A stretch of 39,011 nt of DNA from Eggerthellaceae bacterium (GTDB taxonomy: Bacteria; Actinomycetota; Coriobacteriia; Coriobacteriales; Eggerthellaceae), in NCBI GenBank assembly GCA_017459925.1, contig JAFUCC010000011.1, positions 1 to 39,011 on the forward strand. The letters run 5' to 3'. Positions 29,179 to 37,200 of this stretch are shown one piece after another. The notes under the pieces were generated by a model. That model worked only from the letters and a program-made list of their open reading frames with translations, was not told where the DNA came from and did no database searches. The stretch's first letter is position 1; the number at the start of each line of letters is the position of its first letter. Position numbers and translations under genes: made by a program.

Positions 29179-30339
29179 GTGGTAGGAAACGCAGACGTTC
29201 TGTCGCATCGGCGTAAGCTTCTGCAGGCAATCGGCGGAGGTTTTGCCGCCGCTCTGTTGGCCGGGATGCTCGTCTTCGCGCCCAGGCCGTTCCAAGCGTT
29301 TGCCGAGAACATCGACACCAATCCGGCTGCCGACGCTTTCCAACAGCAAGTCGAGGAGACCGCCGCCGCATACAACGAAGCGGTGGAAGAGGCGAAGGCC
29401 GCTGCGGAGGCGCTCGAAGACAACAAGAAGCGCATTGCGGAGCTTGAGCGTGAGATTCCCAAACAGCAGGTGCGCAGCGAGGCGGCTGCGCGCGAGCTGT
29501 ACAAGGTTCTGCAGCAACGCGTTGGAATCGTCGAGCTGCTGCTGAGCGCCGACAATTTCTTCGACTTTCTGTCGAACCTAGACTATATCGACCGCATAAC
29601 GACGTCGCATATGGAGCAGATTCAGCTGCTTGCCAGCATGAAGAGCGAGCTTGACGAGAAGCAAGCCGGGCTTGAGAAGGCTAAGGCCGACGCCGACACG
29701 CGCGAACTGGAGGCCAAGGCGGCCCTCGCCGCCGCGCAGCAGGCGCGCGTTGAGGCGCAACAGCGCGCCCAGGCGGCCGCGCGCGGCGGATATGCCGGCA
29801 GCAGCGCGACGTCGCAATCGGGCACGACGTTTTCCACCGCGCCTTCCGACACGGCGGCGACCGCATCCGATATGAACCAGGCAAACCCCTCCCCCGCCGA
29901 TGACGGCGGAGCGGCGGGCGGCGAGGTTTCCGCCCCCGAGCCCGAGGTGGTCGACGACGGCGCCAACTGGATGAGCGAAGAGGACGTGTTCGTGAGCGAG
30001 TGGGCTGGGCGCATCGACGCGTACCTGGCGGGATCGCCTTTGGCGGGCCAAGGCGCCACGTTTGCGCGCGCCGCCTGGAATTACGGCGTCGACCCGCGCT
30101 GGTCGCCGGCGATTTCGTGCCTGGAAAGCTCGAAGGGCGCGTACTGCTTCCTGCCGTACAACGCCTGGGGCTGGGGCTCGGTGAGCTGGGGGTCGTGGGA
30201 AGAGGCCATCGACGCGCACGTGCGCGGGCTGGCACGCGGATACGGCTACACGATTTCGCGCGATGCAGCGTACAAGTACTGCCCGCCCAACGCGGAATAC
30301 TGGTACGACTTCGTCTCCTCGCAGATGAACATGATTTAA
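29179..30339 (+). CDS. Secreted coiled-coil murein hydrolase, lysozyme-like C-terminal domain (paralogue 2)
   Basis: The predicted protein has 386 residues. No ATG is available, so GTG 29179 is used; the ribosome site is weak (GAAAG). The signal peptide has S-H-R-R-K-L-L before the hydrophobic core (AIGGGFAAALLAGMLV) and cleavage after QAFA; the twin Arg suggests possible Tat export. A coiled coil spans about 50-205 with RVGIVELLLSADNFFDFL, then an Ala/Gln-rich helix. A Ser/Thr/Pro/Gly linker (about 207-260) replaces the short linker of the upstream paralogue. The lysozyme-like domain (about 265-386) repeats the same motifs: AYLAGSPLAGQGATFA, YGVDPRWSPAIS, L-E-S-S-K-G with likely catalytic Glu316, NAWGWGSVSWGSWEEAIDAH. 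It is a duplicate of the preceding gene in domain order and has diverged mainly in export signal and linker. Confidence 0.85.
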   Translation: MVGNADVLSHRRKLLQAIGGGFAAALLAGMLVFAPRPFQAFAENIDTNPAADAFQQQVEETAAAYNEAVEEAKAAAEALEDNKKRIAELEREIPKQQVRSEAAARELYKVLQQRVGIVELLLSADNFFDFLSNLDYIDRITTSHMEQIQLLASMKSELDEKQAGLEKAKADADTRELEAKAALAAAQQARVEAQQRAQAAARGGYAGSSATSQSGTTFSTAPSDTAATASDMNQANPSPADDGGAAGGEVSAPEPEVVDDGANWMSEEDVFVSEWAGRIDAYLAGSPLAGQGATFARAAWNYGVDPRWSPAISCLESSKGAYCFLPYNAWGWGSVSWGSWEEAIDAHVRGLARGYGYTISRDAAYKYCPPNAEYWYDFVSSQMNMI

Positions 30340-30345
30340 TTTCTA

Positions 30346-30359
30346 CGAACATTTGTTCC
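30346..30359. promoter_or_regulatory. Near-consensus LexA (SOS) box upstream of the Rpn nuclease gene
   Basis: CGAACATTTGTTCC matches the Gram-positive LexA consensus CGAACRNRYGTTYC at 13 of 14 positions. It sits nine bases upstream of an extended -10 (30369-30374), where bound LexA would cover the promoter. It begins six bases past the stop of the preceding gene, so it belongs to the downstream transcript. Confidence 0.65.
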
Positions 30360-30365
30360 TTCGTA

Positions 30366-30374
30366 TGTTATAAT
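30366..30374 (+). promoter_or_regulatory. Extended -10 promoter (TGTTATAAT) of the Rpn nuclease gene
   Basis: A TGn plus perfect TATAAT gives a strong extended -10; no -35 is needed and none is clear. Start of transcription near 30381 would leave a leader of about 235 nt before ATG 30617. Confidence 0.6.
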
Positions 30375-30471
30375 CAACTCGTCGGCAAACACGAACCCCG
30401 CCCCGGTGGCGCGTGGGTATGCGCGCACGCTATTTCCTCTAGGGTTGGCTGTTTGCTTGTCGATTCTGGCT

Positions 30472-30516
30472 GGTAACCCGCTCGCAACGAGATTGTTGCG
30501 AGGTGGTGGCGTTACC
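30472..30516 (+). promoter_or_regulatory. Two-tier stem-loop in the Rpn gene leader
   Basis: GGTAAC (30472-30477) pairs with GTTACC (30511-30516), and inside it CTCGCAAC (30481-30488) pairs with GTTGCGAG (30495-30502). Short GGGTT/AACCC segments outside could extend the stem. It is about 100 bases before the start codon and has no U-run, so it is leader structure, not a terminator. Confidence 0.45.
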
Positions 30517-30616
30517 TAACCCGACTTCGGGGACACCCTTTCCAATTTGTACTGAGCTTTGCGCCTGTGCGCGCGGGCTCGCGAGCAGCCGCATGCGGCT
30601 GGAGAGGAGCATTGCC

Positions 30617-31552
30617 ATGAACAGCCACGAAACCGAGAAAGACAAGGGCGTTCCTTACGAAGGCCTACGGGGCAAGTCTCACGAGGTCCGCATCGATCCG
30701 ATGTTCAACGATGCGTTCGTGCATGTGTTTGGACGGAGTGATTCGCGCAACGTAACCAAGGCGTTCATTAACTCGGTATTTCGCAACGTGGGCATCGACG
30801 AGATTGACGAGATCGATTCGATTCATGCCGAGTACACCGACATGGGTGAAGTCGTCGGCTGCAAGGCAACGCGCTTCGACGTGCTTATTTTCGCGGATAA
30901 TCAGATAGTAGACCTTGAAGCGGAGCGGCATGATACCCAGCTGGGTGATCGGGCGATGCTGTACGGCGCTCGCCTTTTAAGCACGCATACCGAACTTGGC
31001 CTGTCATACGCCGACATGCCACAGGTTGTAATTGTTTTGCTCATCGATGTTGCATCGCAATTCGATGCTGGCGACGACCTCGTATTCGCAAGCAACACGT
31101 CTTGGTTTGTAAATGGCCAGCCAGTTTATGCAACCGAGAAGCTGAAAATCGTGGCAGTTAATCTGCGCAAAGCCCGTAAGCGCTACAATCGATTCGAGGA
31201 TATTCCCGATGACGAAATGGCAGCTTGGCTGTATATTTTAGCCAACGGCTACAAAAGTAACGAAGAGATTGAGCGCACCGTGGAAAAGTTTCCCTCGATA
31301 GAAGAGTTCGCCAAACGATATGGAAAAGCCATATCGGACCCTTCGCTGATGGCGGCATACGAGCAAGAAGCCCGCAACTGGCGCGAAAGCGAGTCGTTCG
31401 AGCGGTGGCTTGCAGACAAGGAATCGAACGATATAGAGCAAGGGCTTGAACAGGGGCTCGAGCAAGCAACAGCGCTGCTCGCTGAAATGGGGCTTGGCGA
31501 AGAGGCTATCGAGGAGTTTGCTAAGAATTACCGACGCAAAACCGAAAGATAG
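30617..31552 (+). CDS. Rpn/PDDEXK_2 family nuclease (recombination-promoting nuclease, transposase-like)
   Basis: The predicted protein has 311 residues. ATG 30617 follows GAGAGGAG at good spacing; the open frame further upstream crosses the structured leader. The N-terminal half matches the PD-(D/E)XK transposase-like family: DPMFNDAFVHVFG (28-40), RFDVLIFADNQIVDLEAERH with candidate catalytic Asp88 and Glu101, and the strand VVIVLLIDV. The C-terminal half is helical and ends in a Glu/Gln/Leu repeat (DIEQGLEQGLEQA) usual in this family. E. coli Rpn proteins cut DNA and raise RecA-independent recombination. The gene has its own promoter overlapped by a LexA-type box. Its base composition is more AT-rich than its neighbours, suggesting transfer. 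It faces the RAYT gene tail to tail across one palindromic element. Confidence 0.88.
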   Translation: MNSHETEKDKGVPYEGLRGKSHEVRIDPMFNDAFVHVFGRSDSRNVTKAFINSVFRNVGIDEIDEIDSIHAEYTDMGEVVGCKATRFDVLIFADNQIVDLEAERHDTQLGDRAMLYGARLLSTHTELGLSYADMPQVVIVLLIDVASQFDAGDDLVFASNTSWFVNGQPVYATEKLKIVAVNLRKARKRYNRFEDIPDDEMAAWLYILANGYKSNEEIERTVEKFPSIEEFAKRYGKAISDPSLMAAYEQEARNWRESESFERWLADKESNDIEQGLEQGLEQATALLAEMGLGEEAIEEFAKNYRRKTER

Positions 31553-31562
31553 AAATCGAGTT

Positions 31563-31591
31563 TTGAACATTACCCCTGGGGTGATGTTCAA
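31563..31591. repeat. Family 1 palindrome, single copy, between Rpn and RAYT genes
   Basis: The left half TTGAACATTACCCC and right half GGGGTGATGTTCAA flank one central base. It lies 11 bases past the Rpn stop and contains the TGA stop of the oppositely oriented transposase gene (31588-31590), so it can serve both genes as a terminator. Confidence 0.92.
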
Positions 31592-32358
31592 GTTTGGGTA
31601 TTGCGCAAAAGGTTGCTGACCGTTCCGGCGCTTTGACCTGTTTCAACCGCAATCTGGCGTATCGACATTCCCCAATCACGAAACAGCTTCACTATTTGTG
31701 CCCTTTGACCTCGTGAGAGCTTCTTGAACTCAGCGCTAGTTTCAACGCTTAATCGAACGAACGTTGCTTGTGCAATTTCATGCGCTTCCTCGTTGCTCAG
31801 TGAAACCGGATCGGGATCAAGCGACCCATCCGGCTCACTTTCCTGTTCGTGAAAGTCGATGAAGCTGCTCAGGCCATCGAACGTGCCGAGAACGAGCTCG
31901 GTGCTTGCAACTGTCGCCTTTCGAAAGCCGGTGTATTCCCAATAACTGCTCCATCTGTAATCACATGTTGCGGAGATATTCGGCACCGGGTTCTTGTGAA
32001 TATACCGCACGACTGTTTTCAGATACTGCTCGTCTTCAATCGGTTTGCTGCCAAAACGGCCTTGCATAAGATGCCCCACACGCTCATGGCGCCAATTGAA
32101 GAACTTGGAATACGCCGCGCTGAGATCGCGCATCATGTGCGAAAGCCGAGAATGCTGATCGACTTGGGGCAGCAAATGCACGTGATTTCCCATGAGGCAC
32201 CAAGCGAGCATCTTGACATCGTGTTCTTCCATGTACCTCGACAACAGCTCGAGGTACTTCCTTCGGTCAACGTCATCGTTGAATATGCAGCATTTGGCAA
32301 CTCCCCTTGACGTCACATGGTATATTCCCGTCTCGCTTTGTTTTCGCGGGTTTGTCAC
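31588..32358 (-). CDS. REP-associated tyrosine transposase (RAYT), Y1/HUH family
   Basis: The predicted protein has 256 residues. GTG 32358 is preceded by GAAGGGA at six bases. Features of the Y1_Tnp/RAYT family are clear: YHVTSRG (13-19), metal-binding HUH motif G-N-H-V-H-L-L with His59 and His61, the helix AAYSKFFN with candidate catalytic Tyr83, GHLMQGRF (95-102), and YIHKNP (119-124). Residues 213-253 add a C-terminal helix-turn-helix (GMSIRQIAVETGQSAGTVSNLL), probably for DNA recognition. RAYTs of other bacteria nick and bind REP palindromes. Here family 1 palindromes lie on both sides (31563-31591 overlapping the stop, 32379-32406 just upstream), as expected for a REP-type unit. The gene is less GC-rich than its surroundings. 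Confidence 0.92.
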   Translation of the reverse strand: MTNPRKQSETGIYHVTSRGVAKCCIFNDDVDRRKYLELLSRYMEEHDVKMLAWCLMGNHVHLLPQVDQHSRLSHMMRDLSAAYSKFFNWRHERVGHLMQGRFGSKPIEDEQYLKTVVRYIHKNPVPNISATCDYRWSSYWEYTGFRKATVASTELVLGTFDGLSSFIDFHEQESEPDGSLDPDPVSLSNEEAHEIAQATFVRLSVETSAEFKKLSRGQRAQIVKLFRDWGMSIRQIAVETGQSAGTVSNLLRNTQT

Positions 32359-32378
32359 GGTATTTCCCTTCTCTGCGT

Positions 32379-32406
32379 TTGAACATCACCCCTGGGGTGA
32401 TGTTCA
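32379..32406. repeat. Family 1 palindrome, single copy, upstream of the RAYT gene
   Basis: TTGAACATCACCCC, a central base, then GGGGTGATGTTCA. It starts 20 bases before the transposase start codon and could be both a substrate and an autoregulatory binding site. Confidence 0.9.
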
Positions 32407-32605
32407 TTTTTCTGCTGTGATGATACGGGTGCCTGGCATGCAGAAAAGGGCGCACTGCGACGATGCATCAGCTGAAAACAACGGCGAAATAGAATGCGAA
32501 CACCCCTCGATATACCCGCATTTGGGGTACTTTTACCCTAAAAGTCATCCGAAAACAGCAGAAAGCGCCTTCGAAATCCGCGTTATCACGCGCAGGCTAT
32601 CACTT
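32407..32605. other. Non-coding gap between RAYT and metallopeptidase genes
   Basis: About 200 bp between two family 1 palindromes has no gene with a ribosome site. It holds the dyad ACTTTTA-CCC-TAAAAGT (32529-32545), a compact operator-like inverted repeat that could serve either divergent gene. Promoter hexamers were not clear. Confidence 0.5.
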
Positions 32606-32640
32606 AACTTGAACATCACCCCTGGGGTGATGTTCAAGTT
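32606..32640. repeat. Family 1 palindrome, single copy, upstream of the metallopeptidase gene
   Basis: This is the most perfect single copy: 17-base arms (AACTTGAACATCACCCC and complement) around one central T. It ends 16 bases before ATG 32657. Confidence 0.93.
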
Positions 32641-32656
32641 TGGGTACCATAGGCCT

Positions 32657-33232
32657 ATGCCAACTACGCAGCAACGACTCATATTCGTCGACGACCTGGA
32701 AGTCTGGGTCATCGGCAAACCGCGCATTCGCAACATGAACCTGCGTGTGCAGCCGCCCGATGCCCGAATCGAGGTATCGGTCCCGCGCAGCCGGTTCCAC
32801 TCTCCGTTCGTTGATGCCGAAATCGCCGATTTCATCCGCAACAAACGCGCATGGCTCGACAAAGCCGTCGAAAACACGCTTTCAAGCCCGATGTCGCAAG
32901 CGGCTGCCGCAACGCCTGAACAAGTAAAGTACTGGCGCCAGGTGGTCGAGGCCTTCACGCCTGCGCTCGTCGAGCAGTGGGAGCCCATCTTGGGTGTGAA
33001 GGCTAAGAAGCTCGACTATCGCAATATGCGCAGCCGTTGGGGCAGCTGCCAACCTTCAACCGGACGCATATGCATCAACGTGCGCTTGGCTCTCTATCCG
33101 CCCGAATGCTTGGAATACGTCGTGGTGCATGAACTGTGCCATCTGCTTGTTAGCGGGCATGGCCCCGATTTCCACCAGTTAATGACGCGTGTCATGCCCG
33201 ACTGGAAGCAACGCCGTGCCAAACTTCGTTAA
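32657..33232 (+). CDS. YgjP/SprT-like zinc metallopeptidase (M48-related, DUF45)
   Basis: The predicted protein has 191 residues. ATG 32657 gives the usual family length; an earlier in-frame ATG would lie inside the palindromic element. No Shine-Dalgarno site is visible, and TACCAT lies six bases upstream, so a leaderless transcript is possible. The family motifs are RNMRSRWGSC (122-131), then V-V-V-H-E-L-C-H-L-L with zinc ligands His158 and His162 and catalytic Glu159, and H-G-P-D-F-H with third ligand His168. Members are small cytoplasmic gluzincins whose substrates are mostly unknown. It stands alone between two family 1 elements and is convergent with rsmI. Confidence 0.88.
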   Translation: MPTTQQRLIFVDDLEVWVIGKPRIRNMNLRVQPPDARIEVSVPRSRFHSPFVDAEIADFIRNKRAWLDKAVENTLSSPMSQAAAATPEQVKYWRQVVEAFTPALVEQWEPILGVKAKKLDYRNMRSRWGSCQPSTGRICINVRLALYPPECLEYVVVHELCHLLVSGHGPDFHQLMTRVMPDWKQRRAKLR

Positions 33233-33237
33233 CGTAT

Positions 33238-33296
33238 TTGAACATCACCCCAGGGGTAACGTTCAAACTGAACATTACCCCTGGGGTGATGTTCAG
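33238..33296. repeat. Two adjacent family 1 palindromes between convergent genes
   Basis: Palindromes 33238-33266 and 33268-33296 abut with no spacer. They start five bases after the metallopeptidase stop, and the rsmI stop (33293-33295) lies within the second. Placement fits a two-way terminator. Confidence 0.92.
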
Positions 33297-34138
33297 TTGG
33301 CGTGGAGGGCGAGGTCGTAGGCTTCGTTGCGCGGGATGTGGAACTCGGACACGAGCGCTCGGGTTATGTCCTTCGGGCGCATGCCTTGGGAAGCAAGCTC
33401 GCGGGCGCGGGCCGCGGCATCGGCTGTGGCCGTTGCCGCATCGGCTTCGCGCTCGGCATCGGTGGGGCCGTCGACAACGATGACGATCTCGCCTTTGACG
33501 GAATCGCGATCGGCGAATTCCACGAGCACCTGAGGCACGGGGCCGCGGAACACCTCTTCGTGCAGCTTCGTGAGCTCGCGGCACACTGCCACTTCGCGCA
33601 ACGGCAGCACCTGAGCGATCGATTCGAGCGCCGACACCAAACGGTTGGGGCTTTCGTAGAAGATGAACGCTGCGTCGAGCAGCTTCAACTGTTTGAGCAG
33701 CGCTACGCGTGCAGCATCTTTCCGCGGGAAGAACCCGCCGAAATAGAACGACTGGTCGACGCAACCGCTGGCAACGTAGGCCGTGGCCACCGCCGTGGGC
33801 CCGGGCAGCACATCTACGGGAACGCCGGCGACACGCGCCGTGCGCACGAGGCGAAGGCCTGGGTCGGACACGCCGGGCATGCCGGCATCGGTGCAGTAGG
33901 CGATGGTCTCGCCCGCTATGATGCGGGCGGTGATTTCTGCAGCGCGCGCGGCGATGACGTTCTCGTCGAGGCGCTCGAGCCGCTTGCCTTCGACACCCAG
34001 CGCCGCAAGGAGCTTGCCGGTGACGCGCGTATCCTCGGCGCAAACGACATCGGCGGCGCGCAATGCATCGAGCGCACGCGGCGTCATGTCGCCGAGGTTT
34101 CCCAACGGCGTTGGGCAGATAACGAGCTTACCGGCCAT
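33293..34138 (-). CDS. rsmI: 16S rRNA (cytidine(1402)-2'-O)-methyltransferase RsmI
   Basis: The predicted protein has 281 residues, the usual length. It methylates the 2'-OH of C1402 in 16S rRNA using S-adenosylmethionine. The start is MAGKLVICPTPLGNLGDMTP at 34138; the frame further upstream runs into a palindromic repeat. Family motifs: P-T-P-L-G-N-L-G-D (9-17), AEDTRVTGKLL (34-44), YCTDAGMPGVSDPG (about 80-93), LPGPTA, FGGFFPRK, FYESPNRL. The C-terminal helices (SQGMRPKDITRALVSEFHIPRNEAYDLAL) match the usual RsmI end. The stop codon is provided by a family 1 palindrome. The ribosome site is weak (AAGAAG). Confidence 0.95.
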   Translation of the reverse strand: MAGKLVICPTPLGNLGDMTPRALDALRAADVVCAEDTRVTGKLLAALGVEGKRLERLDENVIAARAAEITARIIAGETIAYCTDAGMPGVSDPGLRLVRTARVAGVPVDVLPGPTAVATAYVASGCVDQSFYFGGFFPRKDAARVALLKQLKLLDAAFIFYESPNRLVSALESIAQVLPLREVAVCRELTKLHEEVFRGPVPQVLVEFADRDSVKGEIVIVVDGPTDAEREADAATATADAAARARELASQGMRPKDITRALVSEFHIPRNEAYDLALHAN

Positions 34139-34156
34139 CGCTTCTTCTTTCAGTGT

Positions 34157-34238
34157 CCAGAAATGAACATCTTCCCAGGGGTCATGTTCATTTTCATCCA
34201 AAAATGAACGTGACCCCTGGGAAGATGGTCATTTCTGG
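34157..34238. repeat. Variant family 1 element, 38-bp arms with 6-bp loop
   Basis: Arms 34157-34194 and 34201-34238 differ at two positions. The half-site is changed to ATGAACATCTTCCC / AGGGGTCATGTTCAT, so the palindrome itself is now asymmetric while the pair stays symmetric. It lies in the gap between the activase gene's stop and rsmI, both minus strand, and could end the activase transcript. Confidence 0.85.
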
Positions 34239-34246
34239 GGAGAAGC

Positions 34247-37200
34247 TCATTTTTCTTGGTTGGCTTTTGCCACGCTGATCATGAGCTTGATGCGGTTCAG
34301 CTGGTTGACTTCGCTGGCGCCGGGGTCGTAGTCGACGGCGACGATGTTGCTCATCGGGTACTGACGGCGCAGCTCCTTGATGACCGCCTTGCCCACGACG
34401 TGGTTCGGCAGGCACGCGAACGGCTGCGCGCACACGATGTTGGGCGTGCCCGTGCGGATGAGCTCGATCATCTCGGCGGTGAGCAGCCAACCCTCCCCCA
34501 TGCTGTTGCAGGTGGAAAGCACTTCTTCGGCATACGCGCCCAGTGTGAAGATGTCGGTCGGCGCCTCGAAGCGTTTCGACTTCTCGAGCGCCTCGAGCAT
34601 GGGCTTGCGCATGGTGGTGAGCAGCTTCAAGATGCCGCGCGCACCGATGGCGCCCTTGGTTGAGCGTCCGAGCGGGTCCTTCTGGAAGATGCGCCCGACG
34701 ATGCCGAACAGGAAGAACTCGATGAGGCCCGGCACGACCGCTTCGCAGCCTTCGCGCTCGATGACATCGACAACCTGGTTGTTGGCCGTAGGATGGAACT
34801 TCACGAGGATCTCGCCCACCACGCCGACGCGCGGCTTGGTGCCGTCGTTTACGAGCGGCAGGTTATCGAAATCGTCGACAATTCCCTGAACCGTCTTCGC
34901 AAACTGACGCCGATTCGTTCCGTCGTGAACTTCTTTGCGGCAAATGTCCATCCATTTGTCGAACATTTGCTGCGCAGAACCCGGTTCTGCCTCGTACGGA
35001 CGCGTGCGGTACAGCGCCATCATGAGCAAGTCGCCGTAGCTGAGCGCGTACACCGCCTGCTTCAGCATGGGCAGCGTAATCTCGAACCCGGAGTTGTGCT
35101 CGTCGAGATGCCCTTGCAACGCCAGGCTGATAACCGGCACATGGCCCAGACCCGCCGCCTTCAGCGCCTTGCGGATGAGCGCGATGTAGTTGGTGGCGCG
35201 GCAGCCGCCGCCTGTCTGCGTGATGAGCACTGCCAGGCGGTCGGTGTCGTAACGGCCGCTGGTAACCGCTTCCATAATCTGGCCCGTGACCAGGATAGAC
35301 GGATAGCAGATATCGTTGTTGACGTACTTCAGGCCCGCATCGACCGCGCCGTGGTCGACAGCCGGCAGCAGCTCGAGGTTATAGCCATATGCGTGGAATA
35401 TGGGCACGAGCAACTCGAAGTGGTACGGGGCCATCTGCGGCGCGAGGATGGTGTAGCCCGAGTCTTTCATTTCCTTGGTGAACTCGACGCGCGGGAACTC
35501 GGTGGAAAGCTTTTCCTCAACGCTGGGAACAACGTTCGGCTCGGTTTCCACCGTGGGGGAAGGCGGTTGTTCGCCGGCTTCTTCGGCGGGATTGAACTGC
35601 ACCTGCGGCAGCTGCTCGTTCACCTGGTCGCGCAGGGCGGCGAGCAGCGAGCGCACGCGGATGCGCGCGGCGCCGAGGTTCGAGACCTCGTCGATCTTCA
35701 GCACCGTGTACACCTTGCCGGCGGCTTCGAGGATTTCCTGCACCTGGTCGGTGGTCAACGCATCGAGGCCGCAACCGAAGCTGTTCAGCTGGATGAGGTC
35801 GAGGTCTTTGCGCTGAGTGGCAACCTTGGCCGCAGCGTACAGGCGCGTGTGGTACATCCACTGGTCGACGACGCGAATGGGGCGCTCGAGCGTGCCGAGG
35901 TGCGCGATGGAATCTTCCGTGAGCACCGCCAGGCCGAAACTGGTGAGCAACTCGGGGATGGCATGGTTGATTTCGGGATCGTTGTGGTACGGGCGGCCGG
36001 CCAGCACGATGCCGTGGGTGCCGGTCTTCTGCATGTACGCGAGCGTTTCCTCGCCCTTGGCGCGCATGTCGGCCTTGAACTTGGCGTCTTCCGCCCACGC
36101 CAGCTCCACCGCCTCGTCGATTTCCGCATGGGTGGGAACGGGCGCGTTTTTGCCGATGATTTGCTTGAAATGATCGGACAATTCGTAGTAAAGACGCTTC
36201 TTCAGATGGTCTTTCTTGTCGTAAGGAAGCCACGGATTGAGGAATGCGGGCGCATCGGGCGCGCGCAATTCGTCGATGTTCAGGCGCAAAGCTTCGGAAT
36301 AACTGGCGACAATCGGGCAGTTGTAATGGTTGCCGGCGCCTTCGTCTTCCTGGCGTTCCCACTTGGCGCAGGGCATCCAGATGAAGTCGGGGTTCTTTTC
36401 CAGCAGGTTCATGACGTGCCCATGGCTGAGCTTGGCCGGGTAGCACACCGATTCGGACGGCATGGACTCGATGCCCGCTTCGTAGGTCTTCTTGGTGGAC
36501 GGATCGGACAAGATGACGCGGAACCCGAGCTTGGTGAAGAATGTGAACCAGAACGGGTAGTTCTCGTACATGTTCAGCGCGCGCGGAATGCCGACCGTGC
36601 CGCGCGGCGCCGCTTCGGGCGCGAGCGGTTCGTAGTCGAACAGGCGGTGCGCCTTGTAATCGAACAGGTTGGGCACGTCGGACTTCTCGTCGACCACGCC
36701 GGCGCCCTTTTCGCAGCGGTTGCCCGTGATGAAGCGGCGGTTCTTCCCGTCGGGGCCCTTCCCGAAGTCGTTGATCGTGAGCAAGCAGTGGTTGCTGCAC
36801 TTCTGGCAGCGCACCGTGCGGTGCGTGGGATTGAGCGCGTCGAGCTCTTCGGCCGAGAGCAGCGTGGAATGAGTCACAGGACGTTCCTGCTGCTCATTTT
36901 GCAGTCTCCAGCGGTCGCGCGCTAGCAGCGCTGCGCCGTACGCACCCATGTTGCCGGCGATGTTGGGGCGCACGGCGTCGACGCCCGCGAGCTGCTCGAA
37001 CGAGCGAAGCACAGCGTCGTTCAGGAACGTGCCGCCTTGCACGATGACATGTTCGCCCACATCATGCGGGTCGCGGATTTTAATGACCTTGAACAGGGCG
37101 TTCTTGATAACCGACAGCGCCAGGCCCGCGGCGATGTCGCCCACGGTGGCGCCTTCCTTCTGCGCCTGCTTCACGCGGCTGTTCATGAACACGGTGCAGC

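Noticed and set aside
30617..32358. A prophage or complete insertion sequence around the Rpn and RAYT genes.
   Set aside because: No terminal repeats enclosing both genes, no target duplication and no phage structural gene could be seen.
34139..34201. N-terminal extension of RsmI from 34201.
   Set aside because: It is encoded by the palindromic element, and the family starts at the M-x-x-K-L-V-I-C-P-T-P motif.
34793..36925. A 710-codon plus-strand frame.
   Set aside because: Antisense to the activase gene, whose motifs are unmistakable.
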